The notes: generated by a model not told the origin, from the sequence alone. Shown: positions 50,429 to 61,524, counted from the first letter of the stretch. The stretch is 64,000 nucleotides of DNA from Halomonas sp. I5-271120 (GCF_030553075.1 NZ_CP130701.1:682001-746000); one strand, 5' to 3'. A program made the numbers and translations.

Positions 50429-52354
50429 ATGAGTTCTCTTGACGAACTTCGCAGCGCCCCGACGACGCCCAGTTCCTCTGCCCACGCCAACCGCCGTCAG
50501 TTCAGGCCCCCTTGGCGACGTAGCCGGCGAGCCCTGTTTGCCGGACTGTTCGCCGGCACCGCCGCGCTGGGCATCTGGGCAATGTTTCAGATCCTCTATG
50601 TCGGCGGCATCACGCCGCTGGAGCTGGTCATCCTGGGGCTGTTTGCCCTGACGTTCAGTTGGATCATCATTGCCTTCTGGAGTGCCGTGATCGGCTTCGT
50701 GCTGAGCCTGTGCCGCCGCGATCCGGTGACTCTGGCCCGCCTCCAGCCAGCGCAACCGCCCAGCGACGCCCAATCGAAAACCGCGCTGGTGATGCCAATT
50801 CACAATGAAAACATCAGCGGGGTCATCGCCGGGCTGGAGGCGACCTGCCGCGACCTGCCCGGCGACACGCCTCAGCGCCAGCTTGAAGTCTTTGTCCTGA
50901 GCGACAGTACCGACGATGCCATTGTCGATCAGGAGCATCTTGCGATCGGTGCCCTGCAGCGTCGCCTGAACGGCGCCTGTCAGTTGCACTATCGCCACCG
51001 GGACAGCAACAGCGGCCGCAAGGCCGGCAACCTCGGGGAGTTCTGCCGTCGCTGGGGAAAACGCTACGACTTCATGCTGGTGCTGGATGCCGACAGCGTG
51101 ATGAGCGGCAGCACAGTGTCAGCGCTCATCGACGCCATGGAGGCCAACCCGCGGCTGGGCCTGCTGCAGACTGTCCCCATTCCTGTGCACCAGCAAAGCC
51201 TGTTCGGTCGAGCCAACCAGTTTGCCGCCTCGCTCTACTCGCCGATGCTCGCCGCCGGCCTGAGCTTCTGGCATGCCGACGCCGCCAACTACTTCGGCCA
51301 CAACGCCATCATGCGCACCGAAGCGTTCATGGCCCACTGCGGTCTGCCGCAGCTGCCCGGATCGCCGCCGCTGGGAGGCGACATCCTCAGCCATGATTTC
51401 GTCGAGGCGGCACTGATGCGGCGTGGCGGCTGGCAGGTGCAGATGCAGACCGACCTGGACGGCAGCTTCGAGGAAATGCCCAGCCATATCCTCGACTACG
51501 CCAAACGGGACCGGCGTTGGGTGCAGGGCAATCTGCAGCACCTGCGCCTGCTGGGCGGACATGGCCTGCACCCGCTGAGCCGGCTGCACTTCCTGTTCGG
51601 GGCCTTTGCCTACATCTCCTCACTGGTCTGGCTGTCGATCCTGGTGATCAGCACCGCCGACGCCTTGATCCGCGCCATCGCCGAACCCAATTTTTTCACT
51701 TCCAACGCCCAGCTGTTTCCCGACTGGCCGATTGCGCCACCGCCCCTGATCATGCCCCTGCTGGGCGGCACCCTGGCCATGCTGCTGATGCCCAAGGTGC
51801 TGGGCATGTGTCTGGCGATGGCTCGCCGTCCCCGCGCCTTCGGCGGTCGCACACGGCTGGCCGTCAGCGTGGTGCTCGAAAGCCTGTTCGCGATGCTTAT
51901 CGCGCCTTTGATGATGGTGTTCCACAGCCTGTTCGTGATCAACGTACTGAGCGGGCGCACCGTGGCCTGGGACCCTCAATCCCGAGAAGGACGCGCCGTG
52001 GCGTGGCGAGAGGCGTGGCGGCATACCTGGCAGGCCAGTCTGGTCGGACTTGCCTGGGCCGGCGTCACCTGGTGGTACACCCCAGTGTTCTTCTGGTGGC
52101 TGACTCCTGTGTGGCTGGGCCTGATGCTGGCCGCGCCACTGATCCGATTCAGCAGCAGCCTCACGCTTGGCCGCAGCCTGCGCCGCGCCGGCCTGCTGCT
52201 GGTGCCCAGCGAGACCTGCCCGCCCGCGGTGCTGCAAGCGCAGTCCTCGTCTGAAGAAGTGCCAGATGGCGAGCAGCCCTGGCCACCTCCGCAGGAGCTA
52301 TCCGGCGAAATGCCGGAACAGACCTTCGCCGCCCCTCGACGCGACGCCGCCTAG
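50429..52354 (+). CDS. opgH: Glucan biosynthesis glucosyltransferase H
   Basis: The 641-residue inner membrane protein has two helices at about 35-57 and 63-95, then a cytosolic GT2 domain. It has TALVMPIHNENIS, the D-x-D in LVLDADSVM (D220/D222), DSNSGRKAGN, and DYAKRDRRWVQGN, the QxxRW-like site. More helices and a PxxRF C-terminus follow. OpgH makes the beta-1,2-linked glucose backbone of osmoregulated periplasmic glucans. It is shorter than E. coli OpgH (847) at the N- and C-termini, a form seen in other proteobacteria. A 54-residue longer N-terminus from GTG 50267 looks non-coding. Unusually it precedes opgG. Confidence 0.88.
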   Translation: MSSLDELRSAPTTPSSSAHANRRQFRPPWRRSRRALFAGLFAGTAALGIWAMFQILYVGGITPLELVILGLFALTFSWIIIAFWSAVIGFVLSLCRRDPVTLARLQPAQPPSDAQSKTALVMPIHNENISGVIAGLEATCRDLPGDTPQRQLEVFVLSDSTDDAIVDQEHLAIGALQRRLNGACQLHYRHRDSNSGRKAGNLGEFCRRWGKRYDFMLVLDADSVMSGSTVSALIDAMEANPRLGLLQTVPIPVHQQSLFGRANQFAASLYSPMLAAGLSFWHADAANYFGHNAIMRTEAFMAHCGLPQLPGSPPLGGDILSHDFVEAALMRRGGWQVQMQTDLDGSFEEMPSHILDYAKRDRRWVQGNLQHLRLLGGHGLHPLSRLHFLFGAFAYISSLVWLSILVISTADALIRAIAEPNFFTSNAQLFPDWPIAPPPLIMPLLGGTLAMLLMPKVLGMCLAMARRPRAFGGRTRLAVSVVLESLFAMLIAPLMMVFHSLFVINVLSGRTVAWDPQSREGRAVAWREAWRHTWQASLVGLAWAGVTWWYTPVFFWWLTPVWLGLMLAAPLIRFSSSLTLGRSLRRAGLLLVPSETCPPAVLQAQSSSEEVPDGEQPWPPPQELSGEMPEQTFAAPRRDAA

Positions 52355-52479
52355 CGAGGCCTCTCGTAGTGCACCGCCGGCAACGGCCAAGCCTCAGCCA
52401 ACCGCCTACAACGTGTTGCACGACGTGATGCACAACGAACATCGTTGTTACCTATACCCGAACCGCTTGGAGCCATGGA

Positions 52480-54390
52480 ATGCTGATACAACGCGGGATG
52501 TCAGGGCGAGCCAGCCATGCTCGCCCGGATCAGGCAGGACGTCTTGCGACGACCCTGTTGACCACCACCCTGCTCTGGACGGGGCTCGCCTCGTTTGGGC
52601 TTGGACTCGGCATAGCAACGCCGGCCTGGGCCGAAGCGCCGACAGCCGATGCATCGGCAGATGCCAATCTGGATGCGCAAAGCTCTGATGCGCAAAGCTC
52701 CGATGCGCAAAGCTCCGATGTTCAGAGCCCTGATGTTCAGAGCCCTGATGAGCAGAGCCCTGATGAGCAGAGCCCTGGCGCCCAGGGCCTGGAATCCCAG
52801 AGCAGTGGCACCGCAGCCACCGACGCCACCACAAGCCAGTCAGCTACCGGCGCCAAGACCAGCATGGCGTCTTTGGACGCGCTGTATGCCGAGGTCACCT
52901 CGCGGGCCAAACAGCTCGCTCAGGCCCCGTTCGAGGCTCACGATAACGCCTTGCCGGAAGCCTTGCAGGACATGAATTATGACCGTTACCGACAGATTCG
53001 CTTCCGTCCCGAAAAGGCCCTGTGGCGCGATCAGTCTCTCTTCGAGGTGCAGCTCTTCCACACCGGTTTTCTCTACGACCAGCCGGTAGGCCTGAACCTG
53101 GTCGAGTCGCGCGACAACAGCGGCCAGGTCGACGTGTCACCGCTGCCCTTCGATCAGGGGTATTTCCGCTATGACGATGCGGCGGCCCCCATCGGCGAGG
53201 CACTGGCCAAACAGTCCAGCGACGACCAGGCCCGGAACGATATCGGCTACGCGGGCTTTCGCCTGCATTACCCGCTCAACCGCGGCGACTACCGCGACGA
53301 ATTCATGGTCTTCCTCGGCGCGTCCTATTTCCGTCTGATCGGCCGCGACCAGAGCTACGGCCTATCGGCGCGCGGGCTGGCCATCGACACCGCCTCGCCA
53401 CAGGGCGAGGAGTTCCCTGCGTTCACGGACTTCTGGCTGGTCAAGCCGGCGCCAGACGCCACGCATATTCAGGTGCTGGCACTACTCGACAGTCCCTCGG
53501 TCAGTGGCGCCTACCGCTTCGATATCACCCCCGGCGAGTCCAGCACCGTCGATGTCGAGGCACGTCTCTTTGCCCGCGAGGACGTGAAGAAGCTCGGCAT
53601 CGCCCCGCTGACCAGCATGTTCTGGCACGGGAGTCTGGAGCGCGTGCACGACGATGACTATCGGCCCCGCGTCCACGACTCGAACGGCCTGTCGATGCAC
53701 ACCGCCAAGGGGGAGTGGATCTGGCGTCCGCTGAGCAATCCCTCGCAGTTGCATGTCTCCTCGCTGCGCGATGACATGCCCCAAGGCTTCGGCCTGGTGC
53801 AACGCCTTCGTGCATTCGACGATTATTTGGACATGGAAGCGCGCTATGACCTGCGCCCCAGCCAGTGGGTAACGCCACAGGGCGGTGACTGGGGGGCCGG
53901 CGGTGTGGAACTGGTGGAGATTCCCACCGAGAACGAGACCAACGACAATATCATCGCCTACTGGGTGCCCGATGCGCCCTTCAAGGCCGGTGAGTCACGA
54001 ACCTACCGCTACCGCACCTCGACCTTCGGCGCCTATCCGCCGACTCTCGAGCGTGCCGGTGTGGTACATACCCGCCAGGGTTGGGGAAGCGTACCCGGCC
54101 AGGACGATCCTCCGCCCAGGAGTCGCCGTCATTTCATCGTCGACTTTCGCGGCGGAGAGCTGTCGAGCCTGGATGCCAGCCAACCCGTGGAGATGACGCT
54201 GACGACGTCCAGCGGCGAGACCCTCACGCCGCAGGTGCAGCTGCTGCCCGACGGCAAGACATGGCGGGCGAGTTTTCGCCTCCAGCCCGACGGCGATCAG
54301 CCAGCCGACATGCGGCTGTCGCTAACCCTGCGTGGCCAACCGCTGACGGAAACCTGGAACTATGTCTGGTACCCCGGCGCTGCCCGCTGA
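52480..54390 (+). CDS. opgG: Periplasmic glucan biosynthesis protein OpgG/OpgD
   Basis: The 636-residue protein has a long signal peptide ending near ATPAWAEA, then a repeat-rich linker (residues 52-125), then the conserved beta-sandwich. Landmarks of the conserved part are MNYDRYRQIRFRPEKALW, GYAGFRLHYPLNRGDYRDEF, FLGASYFRLIGRDQSYGLSA and MFWHGSLERVHDDDYRPRVHD. OpgG acts in the periplasm on the glucan backbone made by OpgH. The linker carries seven 5-residue repeats. The gene follows opgH by 125 bases, an operon, in reverse of the usual G-H order. A long C-terminal Ig-like segment completes the usual length plus linker. Confidence 0.9.
   Translation: MLIQRGMSGRASHARPDQAGRLATTLLTTTLLWTGLASFGLGLGIATPAWAEAPTADASADANLDAQSSDAQSSDAQSSDVQSPDVQSPDEQSPDEQSPGAQGLESQSSGTAATDATTSQSATGAKTSMASLDALYAEVTSRAKQLAQAPFEAHDNALPEALQDMNYDRYRQIRFRPEKALWRDQSLFEVQLFHTGFLYDQPVGLNLVESRDNSGQVDVSPLPFDQGYFRYDDAAAPIGEALAKQSSDDQARNDIGYAGFRLHYPLNRGDYRDEFMVFLGASYFRLIGRDQSYGLSARGLAIDTASPQGEEFPAFTDFWLVKPAPDATHIQVLALLDSPSVSGAYRFDITPGESSTVDVEARLFAREDVKKLGIAPLTSMFWHGSLERVHDDDYRPRVHDSNGLSMHTAKGEWIWRPLSNPSQLHVSSLRDDMPQGFGLVQRLRAFDDYLDMEARYDLRPSQWVTPQGGDWGAGGVELVEIPTENETNDNIIAYWVPDAPFKAGESRTYRYRTSTFGAYPPTLERAGVVHTRQGWGSVPGQDDPPPRSRRHFIVDFRGGELSSLDASQPVEMTLTTSSGETLTPQVQLLPDGKTWRASFRLQPDGDQPADMRLSLTLRGQPLTETWNYVWYPGAAR
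52672..52776 (+). repeat. 15-bp in-frame tandem repeat in opgG (seven units)
   Basis: Seven units of 15 bases encode DAQSS, DAQSS, DAQSS, DVQSP, DVQSP, DEQSP and DEQSP, with a degraded GAQGL following. Adjacent copies are identical or nearly identical in pairs or triples, which suggests stepwise duplication. Repeat number is in phase, so changes alter linker length without frameshift. Confidence 0.9.
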
Positions 54391-54398
54391 TAGCGACA

Positions 54399-54440
54399 GT
54401 AGCGAAAAGCGCTAGCCTTCGCCGAGCGCCTCGGCGAAGG
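54399..54440 (-). terminator. Hairpin overlapping the end of the GT4 gene
   Basis: CCTTCGCCGAG (54416-54426) pairs perfectly with CTCGGCGAAGG (54430-54440). The stem is within the last codons of the minus-strand GT4; on that strand GCGCTTTTCGC follows. It can end the GT4 transcript, and opgG ends just before it on the other strand. Confidence 0.7.
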
Positions 54441-55506
54441 CCTGCGCAGCGTTGTGCCAATCCTGCTGCTGGCGCCTGGCCTCAACAGCTCCCTTACGTA
54501 ACTGAGCCCGAAGCTCGCCGTCTTCGAACCAGCGGCGCAGTGCCGTCGCCAAGGCCTTGGCATCTCCCGGTTCTACGGCCATACCCGCGCCTTCAGGCAG
54601 GGTATGACGCAATGCGCCGCCGGTGGTGGTGATCACCGGCAGGCCACGGGCCAGCGCTTCGGTCACCACCATACCGTAGCCTTCGTAGTAGGACGGCAGC
54701 ACGAAGAGGTCCGCATCTGCGTAGTAGGATGAAAGCGCCTCAGGCGAGCGGGTCCCCAGCAGGTAGACCAACTCACCCAGCCCTTTTGCCTCGATCATCG
54801 CCTCGACCCGACTCGCATGGTCGGGGTCGAGCTCCAACCCGCCGATGCAGTCGCACTGCCAATTGAGGTCTGAAAGCTCGGAGAGCGCCTCGATCAGCAC
54901 CTCATACCCCTTGCGTGGCGTCAGGCTCGCCACGCAAAGCAAGCGAGCGGGCTCAGTACCATCGACACAGCGGTCGACGCTGTTCGCCAATGGCACTGGC
55001 GTGACCCCCGGCTCGACCACATGAAGGCGCGATTTCAGCACACCGAAATCGGCCAGCCGTTCGGCAGTGAAGGTGCTGGTCGCGATCACCCGATGCACCG
55101 CCCTTAGCGCCAGCGTCTCGCTGACGCGAAAGCTTTCCCGCTGGATATCGCTCAGGCCGGTCTCGTCGGCCAGCGGATGATGCATCAGGGCGGTGAGCTC
55201 GAGCAGGTTGGCATGACGCGCCACTACTTCGGGCAGACCGGCCATCACCATGGCATCGAGCACCACCCGAGCGCCTTCGGGCTGTCGCGTCAGGGCGCGC
55301 TCAAGACTCTCGGTCGCCTGCTGATCGGGTGTCGGGAAGCGCCCGGCGAGCCCTTCTACCACAACCTCCCAGCCGCGCTCGCGCAGCGCCTCGGCGATGC
55401 GGGCGTCATAGACGTAGCTGCCGGTGAGCTGGTCGGGGTCGCCGGCTACCAGCAGGGTCAAAGCGGGCGTCCGGGAAGCGGCTGACATCATCCGTGACAT
55501 CCTCAT
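54412..55506 (-). CDS. Family 4 glycosyltransferase (GT1/GT4 fold)
   Basis: The 364-residue protein has an N-terminal Rossmann domain (LLVAGDPDQLTGSYVYD, a GG-type loop variant) and a C-terminal one with LLCVASLTPRKGYEVLIEAL and the E-x7-E motif in PSYYEGYGMVVTEALARGLP. It would transfer a sugar from a nucleotide donor. The acceptor is unknown; no lipid or capsule cluster surrounds it. Starts at 55506, 55500 or 55491 all fit; I used the longest that starts near the ribosome site. It runs divergent to the TPP-controlled tenA. Confidence 0.82.
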   Translation of the reverse strand: MRMSRMMSAASRTPALTLLVAGDPDQLTGSYVYDARIAEALRERGWEVVVEGLAGRFPTPDQQATESLERALTRQPEGARVVLDAMVMAGLPEVVARHANLLELTALMHHPLADETGLSDIQRESFRVSETLALRAVHRVIATSTFTAERLADFGVLKSRLHVVEPGVTPVPLANSVDRCVDGTEPARLLCVASLTPRKGYEVLIEALSELSDLNWQCDCIGGLELDPDHASRVEAMIEAKGLGELVYLLGTRSPEALSSYYADADLFVLPSYYEGYGMVVTEALARGLPVITTTGGALRHTLPEGAGMAVEPGDAKALATALRRWFEDGELRAQLRKGAVEARRQQQDWHNAAQAFAEALGEG

Positions 55507-55590
55507 TTCAGTGGAAGAGTCGTTGTGCAGGATACGGCGCAAGCATAGCGCGGACTGGCAAGGACACGACAAGCTGCTAGACTGTCGCCA

Positions 55591-55708
55591 CTCGCTTGAC
55601 GGGGTGCCGGTGATACCGGCTGAGACCGCCCAACGCGTGCCAGCGCACGCGACAGGGGGGATCCCGTTGAACCTGATCCGGCTCGTACCGGCGTAGGAAT
55701 CAAGCGGT
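55591..55708 (+). promoter_or_regulatory. TPP riboswitch 1 (THI element) before tenA
   Basis: The conserved blocks are all present: GGGGTGCC at 55600-55607, CTGAGA, a variable P3a hairpin (GCGTGC/GCACGC), GTTGAACCTGATCCGG and CGTAGGAA. Closing stem P1 pairs 55593-55599 (CGCTTGA) with 55700-55706 (TCAAGCG). Thiamine pyrophosphate binding lowers expression of thiamine genes. It lies 98 bases before tenA. It shares its first 36 bases with riboswitch 2. The CGTAGGAA core differs from the usual CGTAGGGA by one base. Confidence 0.93.
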
Positions 55709-55805
55709 GGCAGGGCACGGCTGCACCAGTCTCGCCCGGTTACGCCTTGCCCCCGATACGCCTACCCTGCCCGTGCCCCGGATCACGACCGTCACCGGAG
55801 GCCAG

Positions 55806-56448
55806 ATGGGCTACTGCTTCAGCGATCTCACCACCACCTGCCAACAGGATTGGCACCGCTATATCGAGCACGACTTCGTGCGCACCCTCGGCGCCGGCAC
55901 CCTCGATCAAAACGCCTTTCGCTGCTATCTACAACAAGACTACCTGTTCCTGATCCACTTTGCCCGCGCCTACGCGCTGGCCGCCTACAAGAGCCGTACC
56001 CTGAGCGACCTGCGCCAGGCCAACCGAACTGGACCTGCATGTCGGTTTCTGCCGCGATTGGGGCATTTCCGAGACCGATCTGGCCGCAGTGCCCGAGGCC
56101 CGCGAGACACTGGCTTATACCCGCTATGTGCTCGAGGCCGGCCACCGCGGCGACCTTCTGGACCTCCACGTAGCGTTGGCGCCCTGCCTGATCGGCTACG
56201 GCGAAATCGCGACCTGGCTCAATACCCAACCCACCACGGTGCGCGGCGCGGCCAACCCTTTTGACGCCTGGATCACGCTGTACGAAGGCCCCGAGTTTCA
56301 GCAGGCCATGGTGGATGAAATGGCCTGGCTCGATGCGCGCCTAGCGGAGGTCGGGCCGCGACGCTTCCAGGAACTGAGCCAGATATTCAGCGAGGCCACA
56401 CGGCTCGAGATCGATTTCTGGCAGATGGGCCTCGATCAGCGCGACTGA
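55806..56448 (+). pseudogene. tenA: tenA (thiaminase II / aminopyrimidine aminohydrolase), frameshifted
   Basis: Translation starts well (GGAGG, 5 bases before ATG 55806) as MGYCFSDLTTTCQQDWHRYI, a TenA N-terminus, with QQDYLFLIHFARAYALAA. After DLRQA (codon ending 56021) the frame breaks. TenA sequence resumes in another frame from about 56026 as ELDLHVGFCRDWGI and continues to FWQMGLDQRD at the stop. About 29 bases normally coding for a KA-xx-AIL-type helix appear missing, since the total is 643 bases. The intact enzyme salvages aminopyrimidine for thiamine. The gene is probably inactive unless the sequence has an error. Confidence 0.9.
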
Positions 56449-56483
56449 GCCTGTCTCACAGGGCCTGTCGCACAGGGCCTGCC
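56449..56483. repeat. 14-bp direct repeat directly after the tenA stop
   Basis: GCCTGTCTCACAGG (56449-56462), GCCTGTCGCACAGG (56463-56476) and a partial GCCTGCC begin at the base after the stop codon. Each unit is itself partly palindromic (CCTGT...ACAGG). Confidence 0.75.
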
Positions 56484-56569
56484 AAAATGGGCTCGCTGGA
56501 AAAGACCGCTCGGTTTGGTGGTGCCGAACGGCCATTGCAAGCCACCACCGGGAGCCAAGGCTCCCACCA

Positions 56570-58750
<2,181 letters not shown>

Positions 58751-58778
58751 GACACCCGCCCACGCTCACTTCGGCAAA

Positions 58779-58810
58779 AGGCCCCGCCATGACTGACATG
58801 GACGGGGCCT
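58779..58810. terminator. Hairpin between thiC and the convergent barrel gene
   Basis: AGGCCCCG (58779-58786) pairs with CGGGGCCT (58803-58810), and CCATG with CATGG extends the inner stem. On the minus strand the CTTTTGCC that follows gives a short T-run. It may stop both thiC and the OMP gene. Confidence 0.65.
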
Positions 58811-58865
58811 GGTTGTGGCCGCTGGCGTCATGCATGACGCCAGAACACGGCAGCGTCTGCCGGCA

Positions 58866-59402
58866 TCAGAAGCGGTAGGTAGCGCCCAGACTGAAACCGT
58901 CGAAGGTGAAATTGTCTTCATCGAGATAGCGGATGTAGTCGGCGCCGAAAGACAGGTTGCGGCTCATATCAAACTCTGCGCCGACACCGCCGGAGAAACC
59001 GCTCTCACTGTCATCGCCGTTGAAAGTGACGTCATTGAAGGAAACCTCACTGGCACCCAGCAATGCATAGAGCCGGAATTCCCGGGAGACCGGCAGGAAG
59101 CCCTTGGCGAAGATGCCTGCCAGGTAATCCAGATCGATATCCACGCCACCAATCGAATCCGACCCGCCGGTGGCCAGGTGGCCCTCAATGGCAAAGTAGT
59201 CGTTGAACTGCATGCCGGCTCTCAGTCGTAACGCTTCGCTCTCGGCGGAGGAGCTTCCCTGCGGATCGAAGTTCCAGAACATGACATCGGCGCCAAGGTA
59301 GGCCGCCGGTGTAATACTCATCTGTTCTGCCTGTGCACTGCCCGACACACCCAAGGCCCCCACCACGGCGCAAGCCGCCACCGGCGCTATCAATCGCTTC
59401 AT
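58866..59402 (-). CDS. Outer membrane beta-barrel protein
   Basis: The 178-residue protein has a signal peptide (AACAVVGALGVSGSAQAEQ) and an eight-stranded barrel pattern. It has alternating residues such as RLRAGMQFNDYFAIEGHLAT and ends in the terminal phenylalanine GATYRF that BAM recognises. It belongs to the OMP_b-brl group of small porin-like proteins; function unknown. AGGAG precedes the ATG. An AT-rich promoter region lies upstream. Confidence 0.8.
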   Translation of the reverse strand: MKRLIAPVAACAVVGALGVSGSAQAEQMSITPAAYLGADVMFWNFDPQGSSSAESEALRLRAGMQFNDYFAIEGHLATGGSDSIGGVDIDLDYLAGIFAKGFLPVSREFRLYALLGASEVSFNDVTFNGDDSESGFSGGVGAEFDMSRNLSFGADYIRYLDEDNFTFDGFSLGATYRF

Positions 59403-59718
59403 GACTCATCTCCTCCGTTAGAAATCCCGATCACGGCACTGTTATCCGACGATGTCGTCCAACGCGCTTAATCGACTGCCGCAGCCAACCGCATTGAACA
59501 ACCATTCCGACTCACCGAATTGACTAACAACGCTAATCAAGCCGGGTTTTAAAACAGTGTTTTATATCCCTATTCTAACGTGGATCATTTTCCATGATTG
59601 CGCCAGTAAATTATGTGATCGACGGCGGTTGGCGATCACCGCGAGAAAGCGACCACTCACTCGCAGATTAGTCGCAATTGACGAAATGCAGGCCACTTAA
59701 GGCAATACACTACTAGAG
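59403..59718 (-). promoter_or_regulatory. Upstream region of the barrel gene
   Basis: This 316-base gene-free stretch is AT-rich from about 59535 to 59580. It contains TTTTAAAA inside a GTTTTAAAACAGTGTTTTAT stretch, and on the minus strand possible -10 elements (GATATAAAA, TTAGAAT). Transcription of the barrel gene would start here. No gene is seen in the remainder. Confidence 0.5.
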
Positions 59719-60402
59719 CTACAAGGCGCCAAACCCCAGCGGCATGCGGCTCATATTGTTCTCGACCCGTTTGACGCCTGGCTGGTTCTCGGCGGCCAGC
59801 TGTACCGCCTTCATTTCCTCATCACTGGCGACCAGGCCCCACAGCTCGACGACGCCATCCTTGACGATAACGTTGACGCGTACGGTGTTGAGCTTGTCCT
59901 CGATCTCCTTGCTGAGCGCTTCACGCAGGCTGCGGTCATCGACCGTTCCCTCGCTGGCCGGCGGAGTGATGGCCAGGCCTTGCAGCAGGTTGGAACGACT
60001 GACGATGCCTACCAACTTGCCGTCCCGGGTCACCGGCACCCGCTTGATATGGCGCTTCTCGAGCAGCCGGGCAATATCAGCGACGCAGACATCTTCCTCC
60101 ACGTCGACCACCGGGTGGGACATGATGTCTCGTGCCGTATGGCCATGTGTCTTGATGTAGCTGGCCGCCGTTTCGGGCCCCGAAGAGACCAGCGCCAGCC
60201 ACCAAGGCGTGGGCTTCTCGGCCTGATTTTCGGCGCGTCCCATCAGGTCGCCTTCGCTGACCATACCCAGCAGATGCTGGTCATCATCGATCACGGGTAC
60301 CGCACTGATATGGTGATCCAGCAACAGGCGAGCAATTTCCTGGACACCTGTCTCGGGGGAAACACTGATAACCGTTGGCGTCATGACATCGACAGCGCGC
60401 AT
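59719..60402 (-). CDS. CBS-domain pair fused to a BON domain
   Basis: The 227-residue protein has two CBS motifs (VMTPTVISVSPETGVQEIAR and IMSHPVVDVEEDVCVADIAR), each followed by an SAVPVIDDDQHLLGMVSEGDL- or KRVPVTRDGKLVGIVSRSNL-type strand. A C-terminal BON domain (VRVNVIVKDGVVELWGLV) ends it. CBS pairs bind adenosine nucleotides and BON binds membranes or protein partners; in this CBS-BON family the function is unknown. GGAGG precedes ATG 60402. It is probably cytosolic because no signal is present. Confidence 0.88.
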   Translation of the reverse strand: MRAVDVMTPTVISVSPETGVQEIARLLLDHHISAVPVIDDDQHLLGMVSEGDLMGRAENQAEKPTPWWLALVSSGPETAASYIKTHGHTARDIMSHPVVDVEEDVCVADIARLLEKRHIKRVPVTRDGKLVGIVSRSNLLQGLAITPPASEGTVDDRSLREALSKEIEDKLNTVRVNVIVKDGVVELWGLVASDEEMKAVQLAAENQPGVKRVENNMSRMPLGFGAL

Positions 60403-60696
60403 GGCACATCCTCCTGATGAATGCTGATGGCACAGAATGGTCTGGCAAGCCTCGCGCTCGATGCTTGGCATGGCCTGAATGCGACGCGCGCAAGGGGGAT
60501 GGTTTCGCCAGGGCCTACTTAAACTCTAGTGCTGCCCCGAGATAGCCACAAGGCGGGATGGCGACATGCCGCACCCCTATCATGGGAGATAAGCCGACAA
60601 TCGCCAGGTATCGGCTCGGCGTCTTGCCTAAGGTCGGCAGCGCCAGCTCTTTCAGTAAACGACAGCGCAGAGCCCAGGCAGATGACAGAACCCGGC

Positions 60697-60734
60697 ACAT
60701 GAACAGGGCGGCCAAAGGGCCGCCCTGTTCATGT
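60697..60734. repeat. 17-bp perfect palindrome in a gene-free stretch (60403-60805)
   Basis: ACATGAACAGGGCGGCC (60697-60713) is inverted exactly at 60718-60734 around AAAG. No T-run follows on either strand. It lies in a 403-base stretch between the convergently placed or tandem minus-strand genes, which has no gene. A further AGCCGA/TCGGCT hairpin lies at about 60592-60616. It could be a terminator of the Yip1 gene that lacks a T-tract, or an operator-like site. Confidence 0.75.
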
Positions 60735-60805
60735 CTGTCATGCGTATCGGTAATGATGGGTCGCGAACCAGCGCTTCCTGCGCGGACATGCGACCCTTTG
60801 GCGCC

Positions 60806-61417
60806 TCAGTTCCCGAGCAGTGCCAGGATGATGCGCTCCCCGTAGCCCCAGAGCAGGACTGTCAGGCCCAGCAGCACCTCAAGCAGGAGCACCCCGATGC
60901 CGAGTGTGGAACTGGAGACGATGAAGCCTTCTTCGCGACTGATGTCGAGAAAAGCCGGAATGCCCAGGTAAAGCAGATAGGCAGTGTAGCAGAGCCCAAG
61001 AATACCGGCCAGCAGGCACAGCCAGATAATGGGATAGATAGCCACAAGACCGCTGATGAACATCGGCGTGGCCACATAGCCAGCGAACACGATGCACTCG
61101 CTCTGTTTCGGCGGGTTGGGCGTAAAACGCTTGGCCATGGCACGGATCACCTTGCCCACCGCATACACCGCCGCGAGTATCACCAGATAAAAAACGACGC
61201 CAGCCCCCAAAGCATCCAGGTAGCCGAGCTGTATCGTGGTCTCGCCCCCCAGCCCCCAGCCCACCTGGGTGGTGCCGATATAGGAGCAGATGACCGGGAT
61301 GGCTGCCAGCAGCAGCACATGATGCTCGTAGAGGTGGGTGAGCGTCTCGCGCTCTCCCTTGATCTGTTTCCATTCGCGTTGCGGATGGGCCATCAAGCCC
61401 CAGACATGCGTCAGCAT
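60806..61417 (-). CDS. Yip1-domain membrane protein
   Basis: The 203-residue protein starts THVWGLMAHPQREWKQI, the usual Yip1 opening. It has five predicted helices, including VFYLVILAAVYAVGKVI and IIWLCLLAGILGLCYTAYLL. Bacterial Yip1 proteins are of unknown function, though linked to membrane stress in some reports. The gene has no operon partner. A hairpin terminator of cyoE lies just upstream. ATG 61417 is the likely start, followed by a helix. Confidence 0.82.
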   Translation of the reverse strand: MLTHVWGLMAHPQREWKQIKGERETLTHLYEHHVLLLAAIPVICSYIGTTQVGWGLGGETTIQLGYLDALGAGVVFYLVILAAVYAVGKVIRAMAKRFTPNPPKQSECIVFAGYVATPMFISGLVAIYPIIWLCLLAGILGLCYTAYLLYLGIPAFLDISREEGFIVSSSTLGIGVLLLEVLLGLTVLLWGYGERIILALLGN

Positions 61418-61524
61418 CCGGATACCTCCATCTATCAGCAGGAGAGATCGTCATGAACCGACCTCAAGCACACACATGAAGCGTGCCTTATCAGCAGTAT
61501 AGTCAGAAGGAAGGAGGAAGCGTC

